A stretch of 58,724 nt of DNA from an uncultured Bacteroidaceae bacterium (GTDB taxonomy: Bacteria > Bacteroidota > Bacteroidia > Bacteroidales > Bacteroidaceae): contig CAJODY010000003.1 in the NCBI GenBank assembly GCA_905233285.1, positions 1 through 58,724 of the forward strand, in the 5' to 3' direction. Position 1 is the stretch's first letter. Every line of letters begins with the position of its first letter. Positions 7,499-17,356 of the stretch are shown here, one piece after another. A program made the position numbers and the translations under genes. The notes below the pieces were generated by a model, which had not been told where the DNA came from, made no database searches, and saw nothing but the letters and a program-made list of their open reading frames with translations.

Positions 7499-9484
7499 AT
7501 GAAAAACCTGCTCGTCACAGCCCTCCTTCTTTGGACATCTACATCGATGGCGCAGACGCTCCATTTCCGCCAACTGTCTGTAAAAGACGGGTTACCCCAT
7601 AATTCAGTAAACGCATTGGGAGAAGACTCAGAAGGACTTCTTTGGGTTGCAACGTCAAGCGGAATGTGCTACACGGATGGTGAGCAGTTCTTCCCCATAT
7701 CGGTCGATAACCTGCCCGATAAACGTGTAGATAGAATCAATCGCGACAGCAAAGGGACTATGTGGGTACAATGCTACGAGCATCACCAGCAAGTGAGTCG
7801 TTTCGACACCCTTACCCACACCTTCGTGACCTATAATGCAGAAGACCTACCCGACTCTGTCCGCCAAGAGGCTATAAGACCCCTGAATCGCAAGTTTACC
7901 GACCCCTATTCTCCACGTGTATGGGATGTGGAGAAACGTATGTTGTGGCAGTCGGACACACTGAGACCCGACACAAAGTTCTTCTATAGCGGACAGATTG
8001 CCATCGATGCCGGACTGAAAGACGAGACCATCTTCTCGCTCCTACTCGACAGCCGTGGCATCCTCTGGGTCGGCACCGGCAACAACGGACTCTTCTTTGC
8101 CGACACACGCCAGAGCCGGTATATCCGCTTGGTGTGCCAAGGAAATCCATTGGCACGTGCCGTATGCAAAGACGCGGAAGGAACCCTGTGGTTCGCCACC
8201 AGCTATCAGGGGCCGAACACCCTTCCCCTTGGCGAGAAAGAATACTCGCCGGTAAGCTACCCGCTGACAGACTCGATTGAGGGACTGCGCATCCGTCCTC
8301 TCATTCTCGACAGCAAGAAACGTCTCTGGATGGGCACCTTCGACGGACTCTACATGAAACCGGCAGACAGCGACACCTTCGAGAAGATATCCTTTATGGA
8401 CACCCTGACGCATGCCATATACGCACTTTTTGAGGATGAAAAGCACCAGTTGTGGATAGGTGCCGAAAGAGGACTCTATATGGCCGACCTGAACGGCCGA
8501 CATCCTCAGCCCCTGCTTGCCGACGGCACACTAAGCCATATCATCGACATAAACATCAGTAAGGATGAGCGCTGGATAGCTACCAACGGTGGTCTGTTCA
8601 AACTGACCGAATCAGGCAACGAACAATGGTGCGACATAGAGGCCCACTCAGTCGTTACCGATGCCCTGGGGCAGACATGGGTAGGAACCGACTACGGGAT
8701 TTGTCTTGCCGCCGACCATCGCCTGCAGCCTTTCCCATCGCCAGCCGACGGACATATCGTGAAAGACCTGCTGCTCTGGCGCGACTTCCTGTGGTGCAGC
8801 TACGACCAAGGCATCTGCTGCATCAACATCTACACAGGGAAAGCCACGCACCTGCGTACAGAATACAACGAATACATAGAGAGCGCATCATATATCGACC
8901 CGCAGTCCGGACACGTCTATTTCGGAGGCACACAAGGCATCGACTGCTTCTCACTTGACAGCCTCGACAGTCAGTTGCGCACCTCACCCCGTCATCTGTG
9001 GCTCGACGAAGTAACCATTGAGCTCTCCCCGAAAGAGTCAGCCGACAGCGCCAGCTCCCTTTGGATATACATCTGCATCCTTCTGGCTGTCGTCATAGCC
9101 GTCAGCACCTTCTTAGTCCTTCGCCACAGGCAGAAACCGTCCGAGGTCTCCGAGCAGGAAGCAGAGGAAGCTCCCCTGTCATCGTTCGAACTGCAGGCCG
9201 CAGCCATAGTGAAGGCCCACATGGCCGATGCCGACTTCACAGCCGACCAGATGGCACGTGAGATGGCCATGAGTCGTTCGAAGCTGTTCACCCTGATGAA
9301 GCAGCACACAGGCAAGGCAGTCATGGAGTTTGTACGCGACATACGTCTCGACTATGCAGCCGAACGCCTGAAGGCAGGTACCACCGTCGCAGATATTGCT
9401 GAAGCGTGTGGCTTCAGCGATGCCAGCAGCTTCCGTCGTTCGTTCGTCCGCAAGTTCGGCGTCACACCGTCCCAATACCGCTAG
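7499..9484 (+). CDS. One-component transmembrane regulator: beta-propeller sensor, single TM, AraC-type HTH
   Basis: 661 residues. A signal peptide (MKNLLVTALLLWTSTSMAQ) precedes repeated two-component-propeller blades, for example GLPHNSVNALGEDSEGLLWVAT and DSRGILWVGTGNNGLF, to about residue 490. One membrane helix follows (about 519-541, WIYICILLAVVIAVSTFLV), then a cytoplasmic AraC/XylS HTH (about 565-661, with MAREMAMSRSKLFTLMKQ and IAEACGFSDASSFRRSF). Compared with classical hybrid two-component systems it lacks the Y_Y_Y domain, HisKA, HATPase and receiver domains, so signal passes directly from periplasm to DNA-binding domain. The adjacent sialate O-acetylesterase is a possible target; that is inference from position. 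Confidence 0.85.
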   Translation: MKNLLVTALLLWTSTSMAQTLHFRQLSVKDGLPHNSVNALGEDSEGLLWVATSSGMCYTDGEQFFPISVDNLPDKRVDRINRDSKGTMWVQCYEHHQQVSRFDTLTHTFVTYNAEDLPDSVRQEAIRPLNRKFTDPYSPRVWDVEKRMLWQSDTLRPDTKFFYSGQIAIDAGLKDETIFSLLLDSRGILWVGTGNNGLFFADTRQSRYIRLVCQGNPLARAVCKDAEGTLWFATSYQGPNTLPLGEKEYSPVSYPLTDSIEGLRIRPLILDSKKRLWMGTFDGLYMKPADSDTFEKISFMDTLTHAIYALFEDEKHQLWIGAERGLYMADLNGRHPQPLLADGTLSHIIDINISKDERWIATNGGLFKLTESGNEQWCDIEAHSVVTDALGQTWVGTDYGICLAADHRLQPFPSPADGHIVKDLLLWRDFLWCSYDQGICCINIYTGKATHLRTEYNEYIESASYIDPQSGHVYFGGTQGIDCFSLDSLDSQLRTSPRHLWLDEVTIELSPKESADSASSLWIYICILLAVVIAVSTFLVLRHRQKPSEVSEQEAEEAPLSSFELQAAAIVKAHMADADFTADQMAREMAMSRSKLFTLMKQHTGKAVMEFVRDIRLDYAAERLKAGTTVADIAEACGFSDASSFRRSFVRKFGVTPSQYR

Positions 9485-9505
9485 GACAATCAATAAACAA
9501 AAAGC

Positions 9506-9866
9506 AAGGTGCACCAACATTTTGGCGCACCTTACAATTACATAACCAACCTTCCTCGCGCTTCCCAGCGCAACGGGGTTTAACTAACTAAACTTTATTC
9601 TATGAAATACTACTTGTGTCTCACGACACTCTTTATATAATGCATAATGCAGAATTATCTTAAATCTTACCAGAGTTCGTCTGATACATCCCCGTCACAT
9701 TCATCCGCCTCCGACAATCGTAGTAAACATCTGCAAGTTTTCTCAAACTTTGCTTCCTGGAAGTTACGGAGGAGTTATTGTTTAAACTTCTCCATAACTT
9801 CAGAAAGCTGATTAATAGGTAAATATAGATAGATGTGTTTCGATGTCCTTTTCCGCTGCAAAGTTC
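9506..9866 (-). repeat. Direct-repeat element, copy 2 (partner at 6942-7322)
   Basis: Same order of parts as copy 1. The -7 position is degraded to GAACTTTG (9859-9866), the small ORF is 9667-9795, hairpin GTGTC-GTGA-GACAC is at 9616-9629, hairpin GCGCT-GGGA-AGCGC is at 9558-9571, and stem AAGGTGCGCC/GGTGCACCTT spans 9506-9533 followed on the minus strand by GCTTTTTG. Loops differ from copy 1 but stay GNRA-type and the stems are unchanged. The two copies bracket the regulator gene. Confidence 0.7.
9667..9795 (-). pseudogene. Decayed small-peptide gene, copy 2
   Basis: The frame begins MEKFKQ and has an in-frame TAA at codon 7, after which the same frame continues LLRNFQEAKFEKT, CRCLLRLSEADECDG and DVSDELW-stop, 42 codons in total counting the internal stop. 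The point mutation (AAA to TAA relative to copy 1) and the intact remainder mark it as a recently broken gene for a peptide with an acidic, tryptophan-ended tail. Confidence 0.5.
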
Positions 9867-10060
9867 AGAAGAATATCCGAGCATGAGGGGTGTGTTTTGT
9901 ATCAAAAAGAGGCAAAAACGTACCATTTTACACTCTACGCCCCACATATATAAAAACTTAAATTAGGAAAAACAGGCGATTTAATCGGGATAATCAGCAA
10001 AATCTCCACTATTAATCACAACTACAATCTTTTTCAAAAAACGGCTTGTGTATTAGCTGA

Positions 10061-10327
10061 AATGTTCGTTTGTTACAATGTTCGAACCACTTTTCAACCA
10101 TGTTGTTGCTTCTCTGCTTGAGCATGCCCCTGCCATGAAGTGAAAAAACAGAGACGCTGAGACTTCGCTGCGCCCGCGTGCCACACCCGCCCTATATATA
10201 GTATATATTACTTACAGTAAGAACATAATGATATGTAACCATCATATATCAGTAAGTTAATCTATAAAGCGCGAGGATTTGGGTGAAAAAGTGCGCGAAC
10301 ATTGTAACAAACGAACAAACGAACATT
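10061..10327. mobile_element. MITE-like element with ~37-bp terminal inverted repeats
   Basis: The left arm 10061-10100 and right arm 10281-10327 are imperfect inverted repeats sharing ATGTTCGTTTGTTACAATGT, TCG and CACTTTT. The right arm carries an extra 8-base tandem copy (AAACGAAC). The ~180-base interior has no ORF but holds further short inverted repeats (for example ACTTACAGTAAGT-like at about 10207-10260). No target-site duplication is clear. The structure suggests a non-autonomous transposable element or a large cruciform-forming repeat. With the rest of 9867-10440 it makes up a stretch in which no gene was seen. Confidence 0.5.
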
Positions 10328-10440
10328 CTGTCTGACTAATTCAAAATAAATCTTGCACTTTTATCACCACATTACTTATTAATGATCCGCAACTTACGTC
10401 GTAAAACTCAAATATTCAGAATGAAGTACTCCTAAAACTA

Positions 10441-10471
10441 TTGCACAGAACAGGAATTATGCGTAACTTTG
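10441..10471 (+). promoter_or_regulatory. Promoter of the sialate O-acetylesterase gene
   Basis: TAACTTTG (10464-10471) fits the -7 consensus; TTGC at 10441-10444 sits 19 bases upstream as a -33 element. The ATG at 10495 follows a leader of about 17 bases. Confidence 0.6.
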
Positions 10472-10494
10472 ACAAAAAATAAAGGAACACTAAT

Positions 10495-11901
10495 ATGAAA
10501 TCTGTTTTAATCACAATTCTATTTCTCATGTCGGCAGCGGCAAACGCTGTAGTAAAGACGGCTGAGGTATTCAGCAGCAATATGGTGCTGCAACAGGAAA
10601 AGAACATCCGAGTATGGGGCACTGCCGAGGGCGGCGAAAAGGTGAAGGTGGCGCTGGGCAAGCAGAAGGCAACTGCCATAGCCGACAGCGACGGACGCTG
10701 GATGGTGGAACTGCAACCTATGAAGGCTACCGCTAAGCCTCTGACTATGACCGTCAGCGGAAAGAAGAACAAGGTGGTGCTGAAGAACCTGCTCGTAGGC
10801 GAGGTGTGGCTGGCATCAGGGCAGTCGAACATGGAATACTCGATGGGAGCACACCCGAAGTATGCAAGGCCGAAGAAGGGTGACCCCGAATATCTGCAGC
10901 ACGAGTGGGAGAAGGCCAAGAACCCGAATATCCGACTGCTCTACGTAGAAAAGAACGTACGATGCGACACTCTGCCCACGCAGGGCTGGCAGGAGGTAAC
11001 GCAGGAGTCGCTGAAACAGTTCTCCGCTGCTGCATGGTTCTTCGCCGAGATGATTCAAGACTCGCTGCAAGTACCCGTAGGCATCATCAGCACGTCGTGG
11101 GGCGGCACATACATCGAGGAATGGATGGACGGAGCAAGTCCGTTCCCCCACATGGCACGACTGAACAGACCAGAGGGCAGACTATACGAGAAGATGCTGA
11201 AACCCATGGCCCCACTCAGCATTCGCGGATTCCTATGGTATCAGGGGGAGTCGAACCTGCTAGACGGCGACACGGACATATACACAGAGAAGCAGCAATA
11301 TATGGTAGGTCAGTGGCGCAAGGCTTTCATGGACGAGAACCTGCCGTTCTACTACGTACAGATTTCTCCATACATATATTCTACGCGCAGAGACTGGGTG
11401 GCAAAGACATGGATGGACCTGCCCCGCTTCTGGGATGCCCAGACACGATGCATGGACGTGATTCCGAATACAGGCATGGTGGTAACAACCGACATACCTG
11501 AAAACCTGAACGACATACACCCGCCATATAAATGGATTGTAGGTCGCCGACTGGCCCGCTGGGCATTGCACGAAGTGTATGGCTACAAGGAAGTGGAGTG
11601 CCGCAGTCCGCGCATACGCTCGGCAGAGAGACAGGGAGATAAGGTCACATTGACCTTCGACCACTGCGAGGGCGGACTCACCACGGCTGACGGAAATGCC
11701 CCGACCTGGTTCCAGTATTACAACAAAACGAGGGAACGATACGAGAAGGGCAAAGCTGTAATCGACGGCAACAAGGTAATTATAAATGTGGGCGAGGTGA
11801 AGTGTCCTCTCGTCAGCTTCGGATTTGACGAGGTAGCTCAACCGAACCTTTGCAATAAGGCCGGACTGCCTGCCATTCCATTCGAAGTGAAACTTCAATG
11901 A
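10495..11901 (+). CDS. Sialate O-acetylesterase family protein (SGNH fold)
   Basis: Removes O-acetyl groups from sialic acid or other acetylated glycans, most likely in the periplasm, as a signal peptide is present (MKSVLITILFLMSAAANA). It has 468 residues. The nucleophile motif ASGQSNME (Ser111), the block STSWGGTYIEEWM, GFLWYQGESN, and the catalytic D-x-H in NDIHPP (Asp340, His342) are all visible, so the active site looks intact. An N-terminal beta-rich region (about 19-100) comes before the SGNH domain. It stands alone with its own promoter and terminator. Confidence 0.87.
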   Translation: MKSVLITILFLMSAAANAVVKTAEVFSSNMVLQQEKNIRVWGTAEGGEKVKVALGKQKATAIADSDGRWMVELQPMKATAKPLTMTVSGKKNKVVLKNLLVGEVWLASGQSNMEYSMGAHPKYARPKKGDPEYLQHEWEKAKNPNIRLLYVEKNVRCDTLPTQGWQEVTQESLKQFSAAAWFFAEMIQDSLQVPVGIISTSWGGTYIEEWMDGASPFPHMARLNRPEGRLYEKMLKPMAPLSIRGFLWYQGESNLLDGDTDIYTEKQQYMVGQWRKAFMDENLPFYYVQISPYIYSTRRDWVAKTWMDLPRFWDAQTRCMDVIPNTGMVVTTDIPENLNDIHPPYKWIVGRRLARWALHEVYGYKEVECRSPRIRSAERQGDKVTLTFDHCEGGLTTADGNAPTWFQYYNKTRERYEKGKAVIDGNKVIINVGEVKCPLVSFGFDEVAQPNLCNKAGLPAIPFEVKLQ

Positions 11902-11929
11902 TTAAAGGTAAAAACAGGCGAAAAACAAG

Positions 11930-11959
11930 CACATAGTAAAAATATGTGGCTTATTTTTT
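11930..11959 (+). terminator. Intrinsic terminator after the acetylesterase gene
   Basis: CACATA (11930-11935) pairs with TATGTG (11943-11948), followed by GCTTATTTTTT. Located about 30 bases past the stop codon. Confidence 0.55.
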
Positions 11960-11977
11960 AAAAAAACTTAAAAAATA

Positions 11978-12010
11978 TTTGCAAGTTCTCATTTATATCC
12001 TTTATTTTTG
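11978..12010 (+). promoter_or_regulatory. Promoter of ribF
   Basis: TATTTTTG (12003-12010) fits the -7 consensus, with TTTG at 11978-11981, 21 bases upstream. The box overlaps an in-frame TTG at 12008, ruling that codon out as the start. Confidence 0.55.
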
Positions 12011-12028
12011 CAACCTAAAACTGAAACA

Positions 12029-12976
12029 ATGACAAAATCAAACACAAAAGGGTTCGTAGCCACCATCGGTTTTTTCGATGGTGTACACCTTGGTCACCGC
12101 TTTCTCATCGACTATGTCATCGAGACAGCTAAGAAGAGCAAGATGCAGTCGATGGTTGTAACTTTCCCGGAGCATCCACGCAAAGTGCTCCACACCGACT
12201 TCCAACCCATGTTGTTGACAACGAAGGATGAGAAACTCCGACTGCTGAAGGGTACGGGTATAGATGAGATTACTATGCTCGACTTCACTAAGGAACTCTC
12301 CGAGATGCCGGCAAAGGATTTCATGCAGATGCTCTACGACCAGTATAACGTACGTGCTCTCGTAGTCGGATATGACCACCGCTTCGGACATGGCCGTGCC
12401 GAGGTGTTTGACGACTACCACAAGTATGGCGACGAGATGGGCATGCGTGTCATCAAGTGTCCGCATTTCAAACTGCCAAAAGGTTATGGCAGCGGACTCA
12501 GCCTCTCCTCCACATCTATTCGCAAGTCGCTCGCTGCAGGCAAACTGAAGACTGCCAACGACCTGCTCGGTCATCGTTTCATCCTCAGTGGAGAGGTAGT
12601 TCACGGATTCCATAACGGCACCGACCTCGGATATCCTACTGCCAACATATCGGTGGAACCAGGCAAACTGATTCCGATGGAGGGAGTTTATCTGGTATGT
12701 ATCGTAGCCAGTGACGGAACTAAGCGCAAGAAGGTGTTCGGAATGCTCAACATAGGCAGCCGCCCAACTATGGACAACGGCGAGCAGCAGAGCATCGAGG
12801 TACATATATTCGACTGTACAGGCGACCTCTACGGCAACCGCCTCGAAGTAGAACTCATCGAGTTCCTGCGCAAGGAGAAGAAATTCGACGACATAGAAAG
12901 TCTCAAGGCTCAGTTGCAGACCGACGAGCAGCAGTGCCGTCTCATTCTGAAGAGCGAAGAACTGAAAAGAGACTAA
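12029..12976 (+). CDS. ribF: Bifunctional riboflavin kinase / FAD synthetase
   Basis: Makes FMN and then FAD from riboflavin in the cytoplasm. It has 315 residues from [18 protein letters not shown]. The N-terminal nucleotidyltransferase domain shows HLGH (residues 20-23) and the SLSSTSIRK motif; the C-terminal flavokinase domain shows the [11 protein letters not shown] motif and the GVYLV strand. The start is the ATG at 12029, since the longer frame begins inside the promoter. rsgA follows after 16 bases. Confidence 0.95.
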   Translation: MTKSNTKGFVATIGFFDGVHLGHRFLIDYVIETAKKSKMQSMVVTFPEHPRKVLHTDFQPMLLTTKDEKLRLLKGTGIDEITMLDFTKELSEMPAKDFMQMLYDQYNVRALVVGYDHRFGHGRAEVFDDYHKYGDEMGMRVIKCPHFKLPKGYGSGLSLSSTSIRKSLAAGKLKTANDLLGHRFILSGEVVHGFHNGTDLGYPTANISVEPGKLIPMEGVYLVCIVASDGTKRKKVFGMLNIGSRPTMDNGEQQSIEVHIFDCTGDLYGNRLEVELIEFLRKEKKFDDIESLKAQLQTDEQQCRLILKSEELKRD

Positions 12977-12992
12977 TCCCCTACCCCTGCCG

Positions 12993-13955
12993 ATGCTTGG
13001 ACTCGTCATCAGGAATACAGGCTACAGCTATACGGTAAAGCCCATAGACTCCGCGCCCGATGAAGGCTCCGGAGTCTTCTCGTTATATGAGTGTAAGGTA
13101 AAGGGCAACTTCCGCATCCGAGGCATACGCACCACCAACCCCATAGCCATAGGCGACCGAGTGCAGTTCACACCACTCAAGGAGGAGAACGCCGGACTCA
13201 TCACCGACCTCGAAGAGCGAAAGAACTACATCATACGCAAATCAATCAACCTGTCAAAGCAGTCGCACATCATCGCTGCAAACGTAGATCAGTGTTTCCT
13301 AATCGTCACCATTCAGCAACCAGAGACATCTCTCACGTTCATCGACCGTTTCCTCGCATCGGCTGAAGCCTATCGAATACCTGTCACCATCGTCATCAAC
13401 AAGATTGACCTCATCACCCCAGAATGGCAGGAATACCTCGATGGAATCGTCAATCTTTACACCACAATCGGCTATCCGTGCCACCGCATCTCGTCGGTCA
13501 CCGGTGAAGGCGTAGAAGCCTTGCGTGGCGAATTGAACGGGAAAATCACCCTCCTCTCAGGAAACAGCGGTGTGGGCAAATCGACTCTCATCAACGCCCT
13601 TTTCCCTCACCTCAACCTACGTGTCAGCGAGATATCAGATACATACGGCACAGGTAAGCATACCACTACCTTCAGCGAGATGTACCCCATAGCCGATGAT
13701 GCCTATATCATCGACACCCCCGGCATCAAGGGATTCGGTACGTTCGACATGAACCGCAACGAAATAGGGCATTACTTCCGCGAGATATTCCGCTACTCTG
13801 CCGACTGCCGGTTCAACAACTGCACACATACCCACGAACCCCATTGTGCCGTGCTGCAGGCTGTTGCCGACCATAACATCAGCCAGTCGCGCTATAACTC
13901 CTACCTATCCATGCTTGACGATGAAAACGAAGATAAATATCGCCCTGCGTTTTAG
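12993..13955 (+). CDS. rsgA: Ribosome small-subunit-dependent GTPase RsgA
   Basis: Circularly permuted GTPase that checks late 30S subunit assembly. It has 320 residues: an N-terminal OB fold (with RVQFTPL), then motifs in permuted order NKIDL (G4), GNSGVGKST (G1, about residues 190-198), and DTPGIKGFG (G3), then a C-terminal zinc site in [14 protein letters not shown]. It lies between ribF and a TPR gene; its last 35 bases overlap the TPR gene start, which suggests coupled translation. Confidence 0.93.
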   Translation: MLGLVIRNTGYSYTVKPIDSAPDEGSGVFSLYECKVKGNFRIRGIRTTNPIAIGDRVQFTPLKEENAGLITDLEERKNYIIRKSINLSKQSHIIAANVDQCFLIVTIQQPETSLTFIDRFLASAEAYRIPVTIVINKIDLITPEWQEYLDGIVNLYTTIGYPCHRISSVTGEGVEALRGELNGKITLLSGNSGVGKSTLINALFPHLNLRVSEISDTYGTGKHTTTFSEMYPIADDAYIIDTPGIKGFGTFDMNRNEIGHYFREIFRYSADCRFNNCTHTHEPHCAVLQAVADHNISQSRYNSYLSMLDDENEDKYRPAF

Positions 13956-14766
13956 TTTACTGCTTACGGTTTACAGCTTACTGCCGGTCACGGCATCTGC
14001 CCAGAGCTATGAGCAGTATGTCGAGGCAGGCATCAAGGCTGCCGACCATCAGGCATACGCCGAAGCAGAGGAGTGTTTCCGTCAGGCTCTGCGGCTTTCA
14101 CCCGACGATTATCGCAATGCCCTGCTCTTTGCCAATATGGCAAGGGTGCAGCAGGAGCAGGGAAAGAAACAGAAAGCCCTGGAAAGCTACGACAGGGCAC
14201 TCTCCATCGCACCACTCAACCTGCCCATACTCCATTCGCGTGCCGACCTCTACTTCGAAATGGGTAACTACAAGAAGGCTCTTATCGACTACGGCAACAT
14301 ACTCGACAAAGACCCTGACAACACAGCTGCCCTGCAGGCTTGCGGATATATATACCAGCAACTTGAAAACCACGAACAGGCACAACAGTATTTCGACCAT
14401 CTGCTACGCATCGACCCCGACAACTACACGGCTCTGCTCGGCATAGCACTCATAGAGCAAAGCCTTCACCACACATCGGAAGCCCTGGCACGTCTGACAC
14501 GTCTCATCGAACAACACGCAGACAGAGCTGAACTCTACACCATACGTGCCGAGATTGAAGCCGAGAACCGCCAACCCGAACTCGCCATCATGGACTTGGA
14601 CAAAGCCATCGAACTGGAACCCGGTAATGCAAACACCGTCCTGACTCGTGCCTATCTGTACAAACTGACAGGCAACAAAAGGCTGGCTCATCACGACTTC
14701 GAACGTGCCATCGAACTGGGTGTGCCTCGCAGCAGCCTCAAGCGAGAACTCAAGGAAACAAAATAG
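13921..14766 (+). CDS. Exported tetratricopeptide-repeat protein
   Basis: 281 residues with a signal peptide ([20 protein letters not shown], cleaved near SAQ) followed by about seven TPR units from residue 30 to the C-terminus, for example [19 protein letters not shown] and [18 protein letters not shown]. TPRs act as protein-binding scaffolds; the partner is unknown and a periplasmic location is inferred. The ATG at 13921 lies inside the end of rsgA. An upstream frame extension to 13846 is not needed and has no signal sequence at its start. Confidence 0.8.
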   Translation: MKTKINIALRFSLLLTVYSLLPVTASAQSYEQYVEAGIKAADHQAYAEAEECFRQALRLSPDDYRNALLFANMARVQQEQGKKQKALESYDRALSIAPLNLPILHSRADLYFEMGNYKKALIDYGNILDKDPDNTAALQACGYIYQQLENHEQAQQYFDHLLRIDPDNYTALLGIALIEQSLHHTSEALARLTRLIEQHADRAELYTIRAEIEAENRQPELAIMDLDKAIELEPGNANTVLTRAYLYKLTGNKRLAHHDFERAIELGVPRSSLKRELKETK

Positions 14767-14803
14767 ACAACGATTTTTAACGGTTATTTTTTCGTCTTTT
14801 TCT

Positions 14804-14833
14804 TTTGAGTTTGAAGAATAAACAATATCTTTG
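14804..14833 (+). promoter_or_regulatory. Promoter of the fumarase-frr-VTC gene run
   Basis: TATCTTTG (14826-14833) with TTTG at 14804-14807, 18 bases upstream. Start ATG at 14865. No other clear promoter box was seen between here and 20314, so it may drive seven genes. Confidence 0.6.
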
Positions 14834-14864
14834 CGAGGAAATAACATTAAATCGGAAATATACT

Positions 14865-16517
14865 ATGGCACAGGCTCCAGATTTCAAGTATGCTCCTATG
14901 TTCCAGCTGGGAAAGGACGACACTGAGTATTATCTGCTTACAAAGGAAGGTGTAAGCGTAAGTGAATTTGAAGGAACACCTATTCTGAAGGTCAGCAAAG
15001 AGGCACTGACGAAGATGGCTAATGCTGCGTTCAGGGACGTGAGTTTCCTGCTGCGCAGAAGTCATAACCTGCAGGTTGCAAAGATTCTGCGCGACCCGGA
15101 GGCTTCGGCTAACGACAAGTATGTGGCTCTGACATTCCTCCGCAATGCCGAAGTGGCTGCCAAGGGTCAGCTGCCGCTGTGTCAGGACACCGGTACTGCC
15201 ATCATCCACGGTGAGAAGGGTCAGCAGGTGTGGACTAACTTCTGCGACGAGGAGGCACTGGCAAAGGGTGTTTATAAGACTTACACAGAGGAGAACCTGC
15301 GCTACTCGCAGAATGCTCCGCTCGACATGTATAACGAGGTGAACACGAAGTGTAACCTGCCCGCTCAGATTGACATCGAGGCTACAGAGGGTATGGAGTA
15401 CAGGTTCCTGATGGTGACGAAGGGTGGCGGTAGTGCCAACAAGACTTACCTGTATCAGGAGACAAAGGCAAGAATACAGAATCCGGGTACTCTGATTCCG
15501 TTCCTCGTAGAGAAGATGAAGAGTCTGGGTACGGCTGCCTGTCCGCCATATCACATCGCAATAGTCATCGGTGGCACATCGGCAGAAAAGAACCTGCTTA
15601 CTGTGAAGCTGGCTTCGACCCACTACTACGACTCACTGCCTACGACTGGCGACGAGACCGGACGTGCTTTCCGCGACATAGAACTGGAGAAGCAACTGCT
15701 ACAGGAGGCTTACAAGATTGGTCTGGGAGCTCAATTCGGAGGTAAGTATATGGCTCACGACGTACGTGTAGTCCGTCTGCCTCGTCACGGAGCTAGTTGT
15801 CCGATTGGTCTGGGCGTGAGCTGCTCTGCCGACCGCAATATCAAGGCTAAGATAAACAAGGACGGAATCTGGATTGAGAAGATGGACGACAAACCATACG
15901 AACTGATTCCTGAAGAACTGAGAAACGCAGGTGAGGGCGACGTAGTGAAGATTGACCTGAACCAGCCAATGGACGAGGTGTGCAAGATTCTGTCGAAGTA
16001 TCCTGTAAGCACACGTCTGAGTCTGAACGGAACTATCATCGTGGGGCGTGACATCGCTCACGCAAAGATTAAGGCTCGTCTGGATGCCGGCGAAGAGATG
16101 CCACAGTACCTGAAAGACCATCCTATCTACTATGCAGGACCGGCAAAGACTCCGGCTGGAATGGCTTGCGGTTCGATGGGACCGACCACTGCCGGACGTA
16201 TGGACCCGTATGTTTACGAATTCCAAGACCACGGAGGCAGTCGCATCATGCTGGCTAAGGGTAACCGCTCGATTGACGTCACCAACGCATGTAAGGACCA
16301 CAAGGGCTTCTACCTCGGTTCAATCGGTGGACCTGCTGCCATCCTGGCTCAGAACAATATCAAGAGTATAGAATGTGTAGAGTATCCGGAACTGGGCATG
16401 GAGGCTATCTGGAAGATTGAAGTGGAAGACTTCCCTGCTTTCATCCTCGTGGACGATAAGGGCAACGATTTTTTCAAGCAGCTTAAACCTTGCGAAGGTT
16501 GCACCATTCTAAGTTAA
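14865..16517 (+). CDS. fumA: Fumarate hydratase, class I (iron-sulfur)
   Basis: Interconverts fumarate and malate in the cytoplasm. It has 550 residues from [15 protein letters not shown], the length of the fused single-chain class I enzymes. It shows the N-terminal Fe-S region ([46 protein letters not shown]) and the C-terminal half with [14 protein letters not shown] and the catalytic [16 protein letters not shown]. It fits with sdhB at the right edge of the window in a fumarate-respiring anaerobe. The symbol fumA versus fumB is not distinguishable here. Confidence 0.93.
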   Translation: MAQAPDFKYAPMFQLGKDDTEYYLLTKEGVSVSEFEGTPILKVSKEALTKMANAAFRDVSFLLRRSHNLQVAKILRDPEASANDKYVALTFLRNAEVAAKGQLPLCQDTGTAIIHGEKGQQVWTNFCDEEALAKGVYKTYTEENLRYSQNAPLDMYNEVNTKCNLPAQIDIEATEGMEYRFLMVTKGGGSANKTYLYQETKARIQNPGTLIPFLVEKMKSLGTAACPPYHIAIVIGGTSAEKNLLTVKLASTHYYDSLPTTGDETGRAFRDIELEKQLLQEAYKIGLGAQFGGKYMAHDVRVVRLPRHGASCPIGLGVSCSADRNIKAKINKDGIWIEKMDDKPYELIPEELRNAGEGDVVKIDLNQPMDEVCKILSKYPVSTRLSLNGTIIVGRDIAHAKIKARLDAGEEMPQYLKDHPIYYAGPAKTPAGMACGSMGPTTAGRMDPYVYEFQDHGGSRIMLAKGNRSIDVTNACKDHKGFYLGSIGGPAAILAQNNIKSIECVEYPELGMEAIWKIEVEDFPAFILVDDKGNDFFKQLKPCEGCTILS

Positions 16518-16532
16518 AAAAAGTAGCCGGAT

Positions 16533-17345
16533 ATGAAAAAGACAATAATCATGGCTGTAGCAGCTCTGCTGATGGCAGGAGCAGCAATGGCACAGCAGGA
16601 GAACCCACGCGGTCTGTATAAGCTGCAGAAGTTTATATATGACGACGGCAAGGAACAGATTCCTCCGTTCAACCAATATAAATACCTCACCGACGATTTG
16701 TCGGTTCAGATTGAATTTGCAGAAAACGAAGTATTGGCTGCCTTCAGAATGGTGAACCAGGACAAGCATCCGCTGAATTATACCGGCAAGGTGCCTGTAG
16801 GAGAAGACGGACAGGGAATTCAGATTTACGACAGCAACAAGGAGAAGTTCACCCTGCGCTGGTACAACAACTTCGCACCAAACGCTGCGTTATTCCCATT
16901 CAATGCTTTCATAAGCGAGGAATACAGTTCTAAGAAGGGTATTTCGGAAACGATGAAGGAAATTATCGACATCATAGGTATGAAGGCAAAGGTGAAGAAA
17001 ACGAATAAGTTCACCGGAGTGTGGAAACGTCGCGGTATGTCGGACAGGGTTGACGGCAAGGGACAGCTCTTTGAAATGCCTACAATGTATAAAATCTATA
17101 CGGACACGAAGATGCTGATGCTGGAAGGCGACTTGGAGAAGGCCCCGACAATGGCAGTTGTGGGACGTCTGTGGCCATGCACGTTCTATACCGACCGTCT
17201 GATAACTGAGGGGCAGAACAGCTGTATGATTACATGGATTAACGACAACACGTTCACTCTCATCTGGATAAGCGGTGGCTACCCCGCTGTGGAGATATGG
17301 GACAAGACCGAACTGCCCGAACTGATGCAGAATATATTCAAATAA
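16533..17345 (+). CDS. DUF4488-type exported protein
   Basis: 270 residues with a signal peptide (MKKTIIMAVAALLMAGAAMAQ). The rest is beta-rich, with two similar halves of the type '...GLYKLQKFIYDDG...KYLTDD' and 'GVWKRRG...YKIYTDTKMLMLEGD', which I recognise as the Bacteroidales DUF4488 family, probably a lipocalin-like fold. Function unknown. It sits 15 bases after fumarase and 11 bases before frr and is probably co-transcribed with both. The family assignment is from memory. Confidence 0.7.
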   Translation: MKKTIIMAVAALLMAGAAMAQQENPRGLYKLQKFIYDDGKEQIPPFNQYKYLTDDLSVQIEFAENEVLAAFRMVNQDKHPLNYTGKVPVGEDGQGIQIYDSNKEKFTLRWYNNFAPNAALFPFNAFISEEYSSKKGISETMKEIIDIIGMKAKVKKTNKFTGVWKRRGMSDRVDGKGQLFEMPTMYKIYTDTKMLMLEGDLEKAPTMAVVGRLWPCTFYTDRLITEGQNSCMITWINDNTFTLIWISGGYPAVEIWDKTELPELMQNIFK

Positions 17346-17356
17346 AAAACAACAAT

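Noticed and set aside
6942-9866. The segment between the two repeat copies as a composite transposon
   Set aside because: The repeats carry no transposase and no target duplication was found; a segmental duplication or repeat-mediated insertion is equally possible.
12008-12028. Longer frames starting with TTG or ATG inside -7 boxes (also at 6807, 22595, 48429)
   Set aside because: Each overlaps a TAnnTTTG or TATCTTCG element, and family alignment supports the downstream start.
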